NCBI RefSeq assembly: GCF_900104925.1
Contig: NZ_LT629735.1
Span: 1,954,291-2,018,290, forward strand
Direction of reading: 5' to 3'
Source of the DNA: Opitutus sp. GAS368
Lineage (GTDB): Bacteria; Verrucomicrobiota; Verrucomicrobiia; Opitutales; Opitutaceae
DNA length: 64,000 bases
Under the pieces are notes generated by a model, which was not told the DNA's origin, searched no databases, and saw only the letters and a program-made list of their open reading frames with translations. Below are positions 49,847 through 57,354 of this stretch, one piece after another (the first letter of the stretch is position 1; the number at the start of each line of letters is the position of its first letter). A program made the translations under genes and the position numbers.

Positions 49847-50390
49847 CACGGCTCCGCATCCTTCGGCTTGGCGGGGTTTTTGAGCCGGATGACCGCGTGG
49901 CTTCCCTGAAGCGGAGGGTAAGCTCGGCCGGGGTGAGCCGGCTGATCTGCACATAGAGCAGGGCCCCCTTGTTCTCGAGGATGACATAATCGCCCTCCTT
50001 GTGGGGTTCCTGGTTGATGATGAGCTGCGTGGCATCGTTCACCTGCATCGTGCCGCCGATCTTCAGGCGGGCCACGCCGCGGGCGAGCGTCTCCGCGTCG
50101 GTGAGCAGGGGGGAATCGTCCGCCGGCGGCGCTGGGTTGGCCGCCCCGGGAGCGGCGGGATCGTGCGTTTCCGCCAGATCCGCCGTGCCGCGAACGACAA
50201 TGAAGGGGTTGGGCAGCACGACCGGGAGGGGCGCGGGTTTGAGGTGCGGGCGCAGCAACGCGTCGATGCGTCCGGTGAGGCGGGTTTTCCCGTCCGGCGG
50301 GACAGGGGACGGATCCGCCGCGCGCAGGAGGGCCACGGCCGGAAAAAGGCCGGCGGCAAGGAGGACGGAAAGCGACAGACAGGGTTTCAT
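49847..50390 (-). CDS. PilP-like pilus assembly protein, cluster 1 (probable frameshift)
   Basis: An exported protein of about 180 residues: signal peptide MKPCLSLSVLLAAGLFPAVA, a Pro-rich linker with LPNPFIVV, and a C-terminal beta domain (ARLKIGGTMQVNDATQLIIN, KEGDYVILENKGALLYVQIS). The paralogue at 56794 has the same plan (LKIGGVLNRNGALYLTLNN). PilP-type proteins link the inner-membrane PilMNO complex to the secretin. Near 49910-49920 the frame must shift by one to read GSHAVIRLKNPAKPKDAEP and stop at 49847, matching the paralogue's end. Unshifted, the frame runs into repeats to 49725. The shift is either a sequencing error or a recent mutation. Confidence 0.65.
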
Positions 50391-50938
50391 GGGCGGCCCA
50401 GGCATTCGGCGGTGAGGTCGAGGCGCATATTGCCGGTTTTCGCCTCGCCGCGCTCGAGGCTGTAGCTCCTGATCCGCAGGAGCCGCGGACCGGTCTCGAG
50501 ATCGCGCAGGAAGTTCATGAGTTGCGAATAAGAGCCGGTGGCCTGAAGGGAGAAGGGGAGCACCTTGAACGGATTGCCCTCGGGCGAGGGCGGTGCGACC
50601 AGCTGGTTGAGCTGGCGGAGGCGCACCCGGCTGAGCACCTCCATCTGATAGAAATAGCCGAGGTTCACCTCGAGGGCCCGCTCGGCGAGGAGGCTGCGGT
50701 CGATCACCTGGAGCGCGTCATCGACCGCGGCCAGATCGGCCGTGATGCGGCGATAGTCGGCCAGCGCATGCAGCATCTGATCGCCCTTCTGCCGGGCCTT
50801 TTCGTGCCGGGCATTGGCCGCCGCGCGTTCCTGCCAGAGCAGGTAGTTGGCGGCGGCCAGCAGGACGAGCAGGATCGTGAGGGCCGACCCGTAGGGCCGG
50901 CGCCGGAGGAACGCGCGCAGCGGAAGGAGGAAGCTCAT
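50387..50938 (-). CDS. PilO-like pilus assembly protein, cluster 1
   Basis: A 183-residue bitopic membrane protein: short cytoplasmic part, one membrane segment (about 17-34, GSALTILLVLLAAANYLL), a coiled coil (NARHEKARQKGDQMLHALAD) and a ferredoxin-like periplasmic domain (PFKVLPFSLQATGSYSQLMN, LRDLETGPRLLRIRSYSLER). PilO pairs with PilN to form the inner-membrane alignment complex of type IV pili. Start and stop overlap the neighbours by ATGA on both sides (50935-50938 and 50387-50390), so translation is coupled. It is clearly paralogous to the protein at 57351. Confidence 0.85.
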   Translation of the reverse strand: MSFLLPLRAFLRRRPYGSALTILLVLLAAANYLLWQERAAANARHEKARQKGDQMLHALADYRRITADLAAVDDALQVIDRSLLAERALEVNLGYFYQMEVLSRVRLRQLNQLVAPPSPEGNPFKVLPFSLQATGSYSQLMNFLRDLETGPRLLRIRSYSLERGEAKTGNMRLDLTAECLGRP

Positions 50939-52578
50939 GGCCGGGCTCCTCCCGGCTCCGCCAGCGTGAAGGTGATCTCGAAGGCCAGGGAATCATCGGA
51001 GTCATTCGCGCGTTGGAGCGCGGTCAGCGCGATGCTGGAGAAAAGCGGCCCGATGGCGGGGGTGCGGCGCAATTCCTCCAGGTAGCGGCCCAGGGTGCGG
51101 CTGGACTGGTCCGGCGGCTCGCGCAGGCTGCCGCGCATCGCCATCCGGCCGCCCGTGGACTCGATCCGGTCGACCTGCATGTTGGGCGGCAGCGAACGAC
51201 CGAGGTCCAGGATGAAGTCCGTGGCCGGGGGCGGTTTTTGCATCAGCGCGTAAGCGTCGTCAAAACGGGCGGACTGCGAACGCAGGGAGCTGGTCGCCCG
51301 GATGAGTTCGTTGAACAGTTTTTGATTCGAGGCGATTTTTCCGTTCCAGAAGCCGGTGTCGGCATCGAGCGAGCGGATGACGTACCACTGCCACAGGGTG
51401 AGGGTCAGGGCGAAGGCGGCCAGCGCGCCGCAGAGGGCGAAGGCCGCGAACCGGCGGCCGGCCAGCCGGCTGTTGGGCAGCTGGGCCGGGAGCCGGCAAT
51501 CGACGCGCCAGGGGACCGGGCCGGCGGCCGCTCCGGCCGGTGGTTCTTCCGGCCCGGCCGGGGTGGAGACCAGGCCGAGGGCGCCGAGCCAGTGCGGCCC
51601 GAGCGGGGGCAGGTCATCCGCGGGTTGCAGGCCCACGGTGGGCAGCCAGGCCGGGCAGTCCAGCTGCAGGGCGGGACGTTGCATGGTCTGGGCCAGCGGC
51701 TCGGCGATCCACTGCAGCGCCGGCGGCAGGTAGGCGCAGTAGATCTCCCCCACCGGCTGGCCGGTGGTCATCTCGTAGGAATCGACGAGGGGCTTGAGGT
51801 CACGGCCGATGGCGCGGACAAATTTGGTCGCGCGCAGCAGCAGTTCATCGTCGGCCTGGTGCAGGCGTTCGCGCACCTCGCCGGCGTCACCGAGCCCAAA
51901 TTCCTTGCGCACCGCCTGCACGATCGAGGCAAAGCCGTGGGGCACGGCGGCGGGCGTATGCAGACCTTCCTTGCCGATGATGTAGGCGGTGGTGTGCTCC
52001 TGCTCGATGACGACCACGACGGTGGCACGGCGCTCCTGGCGCCAGTCCGTCAGGCCGGAGATGGCGCCGAGCAGCGGCAGGATGCCCAGCTCGATCCGGT
52101 GGGGCAGCAGACGATGGTCGAGCAGGCGCTGCTGAAAACTCCGGATGTCGTTGTTCGCCAGGCCGAGGAGCAGGCCGGGGTGGGCCGTGCCGCCCGGAGC
52201 CAGCGGCGTGCCGGCCAAAGGATCAAGCGCCGCCAGGGTCCAGGCCTCGGGCTGCGGAATCCGGCGCAGTTCCTTGAGCAGGCCGCCCAGGTAGCCGGCC
52301 TCGGCCAGCTTGCGCAGCTGCAGGTTTTCGCGGCGCAGCACGGCTTCCGCCGGGGCGATGCTGCCGATGGCGGGCACCCAGGCCCGCTGGGCGCCGAATT
52401 TTTCATCCAGCCAGGCCCCGAGACCGGCGTCGTCCTCGACCGCAAACTCCGCCGCGCAGTCGATGAGCGTGGGTCCCCCGTTGTTCTGGCGGAGGCCGGC
52501 GGCGAGAACCTGGAACGGGTTGATCTCGATCAGCAGGCTGCGCCGGACTTTGCGCCGGAAGGGCGAAAAGGAAGGCAT
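50935..52578 (-). CDS. PilM-PilN fusion protein, cluster 1
   Basis: A 547-residue protein. The N-terminal two thirds are PilM-like (actin-like ATPase fold; SLLIEINPFQVLAAGL, ATVVVVIEQEHTTAYIIGKE, LLLRATKFVRAIGRDLKPLV). Then comes a membrane segment (about 380-400, FAAFALCGALAAFALTLTLW) and a PilN-like coiled coil and periplasmic domain (MQVDRIESTGGRMAMRGSLR). In most bacteria PilM and PilN are separate and interact; here they are one chain, and again in cluster 2. ATG 52578 is preferred. It shares long identical DNA stretches with the cluster 2 copy despite divergence elsewhere. Confidence 0.85.
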   Translation of the reverse strand: MPSFSPFRRKVRRSLLIEINPFQVLAAGLRQNNGGPTLIDCAAEFAVEDDAGLGAWLDEKFGAQRAWVPAIGSIAPAEAVLRRENLQLRKLAEAGYLGGLLKELRRIPQPEAWTLAALDPLAGTPLAPGGTAHPGLLLGLANNDIRSFQQRLLDHRLLPHRIELGILPLLGAISGLTDWRQERRATVVVVIEQEHTTAYIIGKEGLHTPAAVPHGFASIVQAVRKEFGLGDAGEVRERLHQADDELLLRATKFVRAIGRDLKPLVDSYEMTTGQPVGEIYCAYLPPALQWIAEPLAQTMQRPALQLDCPAWLPTVGLQPADDLPPLGPHWLGALGLVSTPAGPEEPPAGAAAGPVPWRVDCRLPAQLPNSRLAGRRFAAFALCGALAAFALTLTLWQWYVIRSLDADTGFWNGKIASNQKLFNELIRATSSLRSQSARFDDAYALMQKPPPATDFILDLGRSLPPNMQVDRIESTGGRMAMRGSLREPPDQSSRTLGRYLEELRRTPAIGPLFSSIALTALQRANDSDDSLAFEITFTLAEPGGARP

Positions 52579-52656
52579 GGGGGAGAGGCGGTTCGCAATC
52601 ATTCCGGGCGGGGTGAGGGCGGAGGCTTCGGTTGCGCGGACCTGGCCGCGCCGGCG

Positions 52657-54054
52657 TCATGATTCGGTGAGCAAAAGGATGACATAGGGGGTGGTCACGT
52701 CGGCAAAGAGCGCGTGGCGCAGGGCGGTATCGTAGTGGAACTGCGGGTTGGTGGCACCCGCGGAAAAGCTGACGTATTGCCCGCTGAGGAGCGCCCCGTA
52801 GAAGGTGGCGTTCTGCTGGATGTCGATCGGCATGTTCTCGCTGTAAATCACGCCGCAGAAGTCGGCCGTGCTGGTGTATTGGACCGAACCCGTGGTCGAA
52901 CCGTTGGTGCAGAAGAACGCGACCTTCCGGGGATCGTTCGTCTGGTTGACCACGCCGCCGCCACCGATGGCGACATTGCCCGAGACGAAGACCGCCAGCG
53001 AACCGTTGGGGGACTGGACCACAATCTGGGCCGGTCCCAGCAGACCGCTGCCGATTACGAAGTCGCCGTTCACCACCATTTTCACGGGCCGGGCGATGTT
53101 GAGGGTGTAGCCGAGCAGGCCGGTGGGCATGGCGAAGCCGGCGGGTGCGCTGTAGATCGCGTTGTCGGCGGGACCGATGGTCAGGAGCGCGGCGAGCCAG
53201 GAGAACAGCGTGAAACTGCCGGGGACCAGCGCCGGGGTGTTGACGGTGAAGACCGCCGAGGCGGGGATGAAGGCGCTTTTGCCGAGCCGGCCGGGCTCGA
53301 CCGCCACGGTCGCCGCGGTGCCGGGGCCCTTGACGCTCCCGGGCGGACTGCCCGAGGTGGAATAGGAGACGGGCTGCCCGTTTGTGGCGAGGTAACCGTA
53401 GACGAGGGCCTGGTTAAGGGCGATGCTGGTGGTGCCGCTGTCGTTGGCGGCGATGACCGCGGCGTAGTTGGCGGCGTTCCCGGCGGTGAACGAATAGGCC
53501 ACGACCGGCGTGGCCGGGTTGCCGTCGGGGTTCGAGTTCCAACTGTCCACCGTCCCCTGGCTGGTGAAGGAAACGTAGCTGTTGACGGAGGCGATGGCGT
53601 TGCCGAAGAGCGGCGCCGGGCCGGTCGTGGCCTGCAGGGTTTTCGTGAAAACGCGCCCGTCGCCCAGGGTGAGGGTGGCCGTCGAGGTAATGGCGGGCCA
53701 GACCGGGCCGGTGCCGGCGAAGTTGGCGACGGTGAGCGCGATCTGGCCGGTGGCGCCCTGGCCGAGCGAACCGTAGGCCAGCACGATCGTGCGGTTGGCC
53801 CCGCGCGTGGTCCACGCGACGTCACCGGCCGGACCGCTGCCCGTCCAGGAGTTTTGATTCAACGCCCAGAGCGCTTCCTCGAGACCGGTCTGGGCGAGCT
53901 GCCGGACCTTGTCCTCGTGCAGCAATTGGGTGCTGAGGTCATAGGAGCGCTGGCAGAGGGCGATGTAGCTGCCCAAGGCGATCGCGAGCACCGTGGTGAG
54001 GCAAAGCGCCACCAGCGTCACGGAACCCGTCTGGTCATGGAAGCGGTGGCGCAT
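52657..54054 (-). CDS. PilX-like minor pilus protein, cluster 1
   Basis: A 465-residue protein whose N-terminus (MRHRFHDQTGSVTLVALCLT, then TVLAIALGSYIAL) is a PilX/GspK-type prepilin-like helix with a Gly-Ser-Val in place of GFTLIE. The long C-terminal part is beta-rich and low in charge (QIVVQSPNGSLAVFVSGNVAIG, DFCGVIYSENMPIDIQQNAT, FHYDTALRHALF). The last 130 residues are shared with the cluster 2 paralogue, which also carries carbohydrate-binding repeats missing here. It is probably located at the pilus tip or in the priming complex. Confidence 0.72.
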   Translation of the reverse strand: MRHRFHDQTGSVTLVALCLTTVLAIALGSYIALCQRSYDLSTQLLHEDKVRQLAQTGLEEALWALNQNSWTGSGPAGDVAWTTRGANRTIVLAYGSLGQGATGQIALTVANFAGTGPVWPAITSTATLTLGDGRVFTKTLQATTGPAPLFGNAIASVNSYVSFTSQGTVDSWNSNPDGNPATPVVAYSFTAGNAANYAAVIAANDSGTTSIALNQALVYGYLATNGQPVSYSTSGSPPGSVKGPGTAATVAVEPGRLGKSAFIPASAVFTVNTPALVPGSFTLFSWLAALLTIGPADNAIYSAPAGFAMPTGLLGYTLNIARPVKMVVNGDFVIGSGLLGPAQIVVQSPNGSLAVFVSGNVAIGGGGVVNQTNDPRKVAFFCTNGSTTGSVQYTSTADFCGVIYSENMPIDIQQNATFYGALLSGQYVSFSAGATNPQFHYDTALRHALFADVTTPYVILLLTES

Positions 54055-54057
54055 GAT

Positions 54058-54741
54058 TCAACTGCCGGCGGCGAGCTGGGTGTTCCGGAGGAGGAACCGC
54101 GCGGAAACGGCCGAGTAGGTGGTGCGGGTGGCGTCGGCCTCGGTGCCGGGGGTGGCGAGGACGAAACGGACCCGGATCTGCTTGATCCCGTAAGGCACGT
54201 TGCTGCTGGCGTCCAGCTGGCTGGTCGGGGCGCCGCCGGTCACGGTCTGGTAATCGAAGGCGAACGTCGTGCAGGTGCAGCGGTCGTTTTTCAGCAGCTG
54301 GAAATCCGGGTTCGCGCCCGCGGCCGCCTGCCGGCGCAGGCTGCCGGCGGTGCCGTCGTAGGTGTAGGTGACCTCGCCGGCCGGCAACACCAGGGTCACG
54401 GAACTCGCGGTGGGTGTTGTGCCGGATTTCACGGTCTCGGCGATGGCCAGGTCGCGCTGGAGGTAGGCCAGGGCTTCGCGCCCCTTCGTCTCCAGCGTGT
54501 GGTAGTTGGCCAGGCGGGCCAGGTTGCGGCCGAGGAATACGAAGCTGGAGAGAACCGCGGCCAGGACCATGGCGGCCAGCGACGTGCTGACGAGCACCTC
54601 GACCAGGGTGAAGCCGGCGGGATTCGCCCGGTGGGTGGAACGCGCTGCCCCCAGCGCGTTGATCGGGGTGCGCGACGGACGAAGCGCGTTGGGGGCAACG
54701 CGCTCCACCACGGATTCAGGCCGGGAAGGATTTATCCTCAC
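54058..54741 (-). CDS. PilW-like minor pilin with repeat-extended leader, cluster 1
   Basis: A 227-residue prepilin with GFTLVEVLVSTSLAAMVLAA stem and a beta-rich C-terminal domain. GTG 54741 overlaps the PilV stop (GTGA), exactly as in cluster 2, supporting this start. The leader before GFTLVE is 43 residues rather than about 10-15 because a 76-bp palindrome (54634-54709) is inserted in frame. A shorter leader could arise from an internal TTG. Whether prepilin peptidase handles the long leader is an open question; the basic residues near the cleavage site (THRANPAG) remain. Confidence 0.78.
   Translation of the reverse strand: MRINPSRPESVVERVAPNALRPSRTPINALGAARSTHRANPAGFTLVEVLVSTSLAAMVLAAVLSSFVFLGRNLARLANYHTLETKGREALAYLQRDLAIAETVKSGTTPTASSVTLVLPAGEVTYTYDGTAGSLRRQAAAGANPDFQLLKNDRCTCTTFAFDYQTVTGGAPTSQLDASSNVPYGIKQIRVRFVLATPGTEADATRTTYSAVSARFLLRNTQLAAGS
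54634..54709. repeat. In-frame palindrome in the PilW leader
   Basis: GGTGGAACGCGCTGCCCCCA pairs with TTGGGGGCAACGCGCTCCAC and its end. An intergenic copy of the family is at 63139-63214, half copies near 44158, 44296 and 44948. Confidence 0.8.
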
Positions 54742-55271
54742 GATTTTTGGTAGGAGAGGTGCAGGCCGTTCTGGCCGAAGAACGCCGATGTGCTGCGGCT
54801 GTAGACCCGGCCGGTGTTGCTGGTCCAGCTCACGGTGTAGTCGATGCGCAGGTAGGTGACCGTGCCGGACGTGGCGGATGCCGGGCGCAGCCAGGTGCGG
54901 ACATACGAACAGGTGAAACCCGGCGCGAGGGCGGCGAGCGCCTGGTTGTCGTCGCTGGTTGTGGCGGTGTAATTGGTCAGGGCGAAGCCGGTGGTGTCGC
55001 CGGAGATGGCGCCCGCGGGGCCGATCGTGAGCGAGGCACTGGCCGCGAGACCGGCGATGGTGCTCCAGGGGCCGGAACGCAGGCGCTCGATCTCTGCATC
55101 CATGATCTGGGTTGCCACCTGCTGCTTGCGGGCCGTGTCGAGGGCTTCCGACCCGATGGTGATCCCCTGAATCAGGCCGGTAAAGCCAACGACCAGAATG
55201 GTCGAGGCCATCATCACTTCAACCAACGTGAACCCGGTGGAGGGGCGGCCGGCAAGACTGCGCGTGTGCAT
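54738..55271 (-). CDS. PilV-like minor pilin, cluster 1
   Basis: A 177-residue prepilin: leader MHTRSLAGRPSTG, then FTLVEVMMASTILVVGFTGL with Glu5, a helix (ARKQQVATQIMDAEIERLRS) and a C-terminal beta domain ending FFGQNGLHLSYQKS. Its paralogue in cluster 2 ends WFGKYGLNLTYQRS, a clear match. It is the first gene of cluster 1 and its promoter should lie upstream of 55271. The product is a minor pilin probably needed to prime the pilus or type II-like pseudopilus. Confidence 0.82.
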   Translation of the reverse strand: MHTRSLAGRPSTGFTLVEVMMASTILVVGFTGLIQGITIGSEALDTARKQQVATQIMDAEIERLRSGPWSTIAGLAASASLTIGPAGAISGDTTGFALTNYTATTSDDNQALAALAPGFTCSYVRTWLRPASATSGTVTYLRIDYTVSWTSNTGRVYSRSTSAFFGQNGLHLSYQKS

Positions 55272-55424
55272 GGGAAGCTGATTCTAGAGTATCGCCCTTT
55301 CACCCTATAAGGTTGGGGAAATTCCAGTATGGGGTGAAGACCTACCACTTCCATGCGGAGATAGCGTGGCCGGGCCATTTAGTCCCTTACACAGGCAGGT
55401 AGCCGCCACATGGGTGGGCTTGGG

Positions 55425-55507
55425 CGGCGGAGCTGAGCGCCCTCGCAGCAAGCTACCTCGGTGCCGAGCACGCCTCACGAGTGGCCATCGTGCCAGCCGC
55501 GAAGTAA
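55425..55507 (+). pseudogene. 3' remnant of an M16 peptidase gene
   Basis: These 83 nt encode AAELSALAASYLGAEHASRV and end in TAA. They match the last codons of the peptidase at 45195 (AAELSALAKTYLGSEHASRV). The rest of the gene is absent. It is another 3'-end-only remnant, like the LuxR tails. Confidence 0.75.
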
Positions 55508-55543
55508 CAAACCCTTGGCCGGGTAGTTCAGTGTGGGTGTGAC

Positions 55544-55576
55544 TGGCCGCCATCGTTTACCAAACGGTGGCGGCCA
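55544..55576. terminator. Strong hairpin after the peptidase remnant
   Basis: TGGCCGCCATCGTTT pairs with AAACGGTGGCGGCCA (one mismatch) around ACC. It lacks a clear T run, so it may be a relic terminator of the lost peptidase gene. Confidence 0.5.
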
Positions 55577-55605
55577 TTGACGCAGTGCGAGGCCGGTTAA
55601 CCACC

Positions 55606-55773
55606 AGGGAGTGTCTTCAAACCCAACCAATACCCGTTTCCTGTCATTCTGAACGAAGTGAAGTTCCGAGCGCAGCGACATCCTCATCCATGCGTTCGCT
55701 CGCGATATGGCCTTCGTTGCCGTGGATCCTTCGCTTCGCTCAGGATGACAAACCGGCTTTGAAAACACTCCCT
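55606..55773. repeat. Nested element: AGGGAGTGT inverted ends around a CATTCTGA hairpin
   Basis: The outer AGGGAGTGTCTTCAAACC and GGCTTTGAAAACACTCCCT are inverted; the inner TGTCATTCTGAACGAAGTGA .. GCTTCGCTCAGGATGACA is a hairpin. Same composite design as 43677-43845. Confidence 0.8.
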
Positions 55774-55824
55774 AATCCGCACTAATGGTTCACTCATCAT
55801 GGCCGCTCCAAGCTTTCGAATCCT

Positions 55825-55980
55825 TTAACCATTGCACGGATGGACACGGATTATGAATTGCACAGGAGGTAACAGAGTTAACAGAGACTGGAATCCCTGG
55901 CTCCTGCCTTTCCTCCGCGGCCTCCTGTGAAAACCTGGCTTGGTATTTATTCGTGCTCATCCGTGAAATCCGTGGTCAAA
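55825..55980. repeat. Nested element: ACGGATT ends around a CAGGAGG hairpin
   Basis: The outer arms (TTAACCATTGCACGGATGGA .. CATCCGTGAAATCCGTGGTC) enclose GCACAGGAGGTAACAGAG .. CCTCCTGTGA. The same pair of families is combined at 23846. Confidence 0.75.
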
Positions 55981-56040
55981 CCGCCTGGTTATTCGGTTCG
56001 GGTCATTGACCAACCGTAATCAGTTGTTTTGCTCCAAGCC

Positions 56041-56715
56041 ATGCCGATGGATTTTGCCGGACTGGAGCGACACTGCGTGGAGGAACTGACCGCCATGGGC
56101 GGCGATGCGGCGCACGACCTGGAGCATGTGCGGCGGGTGGTGCGCAACGCCCAGGAGCTGGCCGCGGCGGAGGGCGCGAACCTGGAAATCGTGCTGCCGG
56201 CGGCCTGGCTGCACGATTGCGTGACCGTGCCGAAGGACTCGCCGCAGCGGGCGCAAGCCTCGCGGCTCGCGGCCGCGCAGGCCGGCCGGTGGTTGCGCGC
56301 TTGGGGCTGGCCGGAGGACTTGTTGCCGGAGATCGCCCACGCCATCGAGGCGCACAGTTTCAGCGCGGGCATCCCGCCGCGGACCGTCGAGGCGAAGGTG
56401 GTGCAGGACGCCGACCGGCTGGACGCGCTTGGGGCGGTGGGTCTGGCGCGCTGCCTGCTGCTCGGCGGGGCGCTGGGCCGGCCGCTGTATGTGGCCGGCG
56501 ATCCTTTTTGCGAGCGACGCCCGGCGGACGACTCCGCCGCGTGCGTCGACCACTTTTATACGAAACTGCTGAAGCTCGGGGACACGATGCAGACCGCGGG
56601 CGGTAAGGCTGAAGCCGGGCGACGCACGGAGTTCCTGCGACAGTTTCTGGCGGAGTTGAAGCGTGAGATCACTCGGAATGATTTTCCCGCGGATTGCGCG
56701 GATAAACGCGGATAG
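56041..56715 (+). CDS. HD-domain phosphohydrolase (YedJ-like)
   Basis: A 224-residue soluble protein with the full H..HD..D metal set: HDLEHVRRVVRNA, PAAWLHDCV and VQDADRLDALG. Members are thought to be nucleotide or phosphate-ester hydrolases; the natural substrate is not established. The chain ends with RNDFPADCADKRG, encoded by the left arm of a palindromic repeat (56681-56711), so the original C-terminus has been replaced or extended. ATG 56041 is chosen over TTG 56029. It faces away from pilus cluster 2 and shows no functional link with it. Confidence 0.88.
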   Translation: MPMDFAGLERHCVEELTAMGGDAAHDLEHVRRVVRNAQELAAAEGANLEIVLPAAWLHDCVTVPKDSPQRAQASRLAAAQAGRWLRAWGWPEDLLPEIAHAIEAHSFSAGIPPRTVEAKVVQDADRLDALGAVGLARCLLLGGALGRPLYVAGDPFCERRPADDSAACVDHFYTKLLKLGDTMQTAGGKAEAGRRTEFLRQFLAELKREITRNDFPADCADKRG

Positions 56716-56781
56716 ATCCAATGAGGAGAGAGCGGGATTGGGCTGGTTTGAAAATCCGCGCCAGTCCGCGTTATCCGCGGA
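56681..56781. repeat. Palindrome overlapping the HD gene's 3' end
   Basis: ATTTTCCCGCGGATTGCGCG and its continuation pair with the GCCAGTCCGCGTTATCCGCG side. The left arm is coding up to the TAG at 56713-56715; the right arm ends just before the stop of the PilP-like gene. Confidence 0.7.
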
Positions 56782-56793
56782 GAATTCCGCTTC

Positions 56794-57354
56794 CTACTTC
56801 TTCAGCGGCACGGCGAGCACGGCGTCGTTCAGCCCGAGCGAGAACTCGGATGCCGAGAGGCTGAGCATCTTGAGGTAGATCGGGTGGTCCCGTTTGCCGA
56901 CGGTGATGATGTCACCGACCTTGCAGGTCGTGTTATTGAGGGTCAGGTAAAGCGCGCCGTTGCGGTTGAGCACGCCGCCGATCTTGAGCGTGGGGGCGTA
57001 TTTCCTGAGCGTGTCGATGTCGCTGAGATCCGCCGCTTCCGGGATCAGGGCGGTATCGGGTGATTCTCCACCGGGCGTCAGCGGGGTGCCCGCCACTTCC
57101 TTCGGGGGTTGGTAGAAGGGATTGGGCGGGTTGGCCGGGAGGGGCACCGGACGCAGGCGCTGATCCAGCATGGCGCTGATGCGGGCCTTGGTCAGAGCAT
57201 AGCGGTCGGCGATGCGCTTGACCTCCGCGGGGTTGGTGGATTCGGCCGCCCGCATCGGCGGAGGACAGAGGACGGACGACAGAAGAGCCGCCGTCGCCAA
57301 GGCTATGGCGGCCGGGCGCCGGGCGGGGAGAAGGTGGCGGCTGGCGGAGCTCAT
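56794..57354 (-). CDS. PilP-like pilus assembly protein, cluster 2
   Basis: A 186-residue exported protein: signal peptide about residues 1-37 (RRPAAIALATAALLSSVLCP), a linker with LPANPPNPFYQPP and a C-terminal beta domain (PTLKIGGVLNRNGALYLTLN, CKVGDIITVGKRDHPIYLKM), ending LNDAVLAVPLKK. It resembles PilP, which bridges the PilNO complex and the secretin PilQ; no PilQ gene is visible. ATG 57354 overlaps the PilO stop by ATGA. The signal-peptide core AAIALATAA is encoded by a palindrome at 57287-57312. It serves as the intact reference for the frameshifted copy at 49847. Confidence 0.75.
   Translation of the reverse strand: MSSASRHLLPARRPAAIALATAALLSSVLCPPPMRAAESTNPAEVKRIADRYALTKARISAMLDQRLRPVPLPANPPNPFYQPPKEVAGTPLTPGGESPDTALIPEAADLSDIDTLRKYAPTLKIGGVLNRNGALYLTLNNTTCKVGDIITVGKRDHPIYLKMLSLSASEFSLGLNDAVLAVPLKK
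57287..57312. repeat. Palindrome encoding a signal-peptide core
   Basis: GCCGCCGTCGCCAAGGCTAT followed by GGCGGC is a hairpin of the mini-palindrome family (2577, 19393, 32413, 35107, 41475, 62479). Read on the minus strand it encodes AAIALATAA. Confidence 0.65.

Larger units (their letters stand above)
55272..56040. other. Repeat island between the two pilus clusters and the HD gene
   Basis: A 769-nt region with no intact gene. It contains an M16 peptidase remnant, a hairpin (55544-55576) and two nested palindromic elements, each listed separately. The stretch 55272-55424 shows nothing recognisable apart from the upstream region of pilus cluster 1. Confidence 0.55.
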
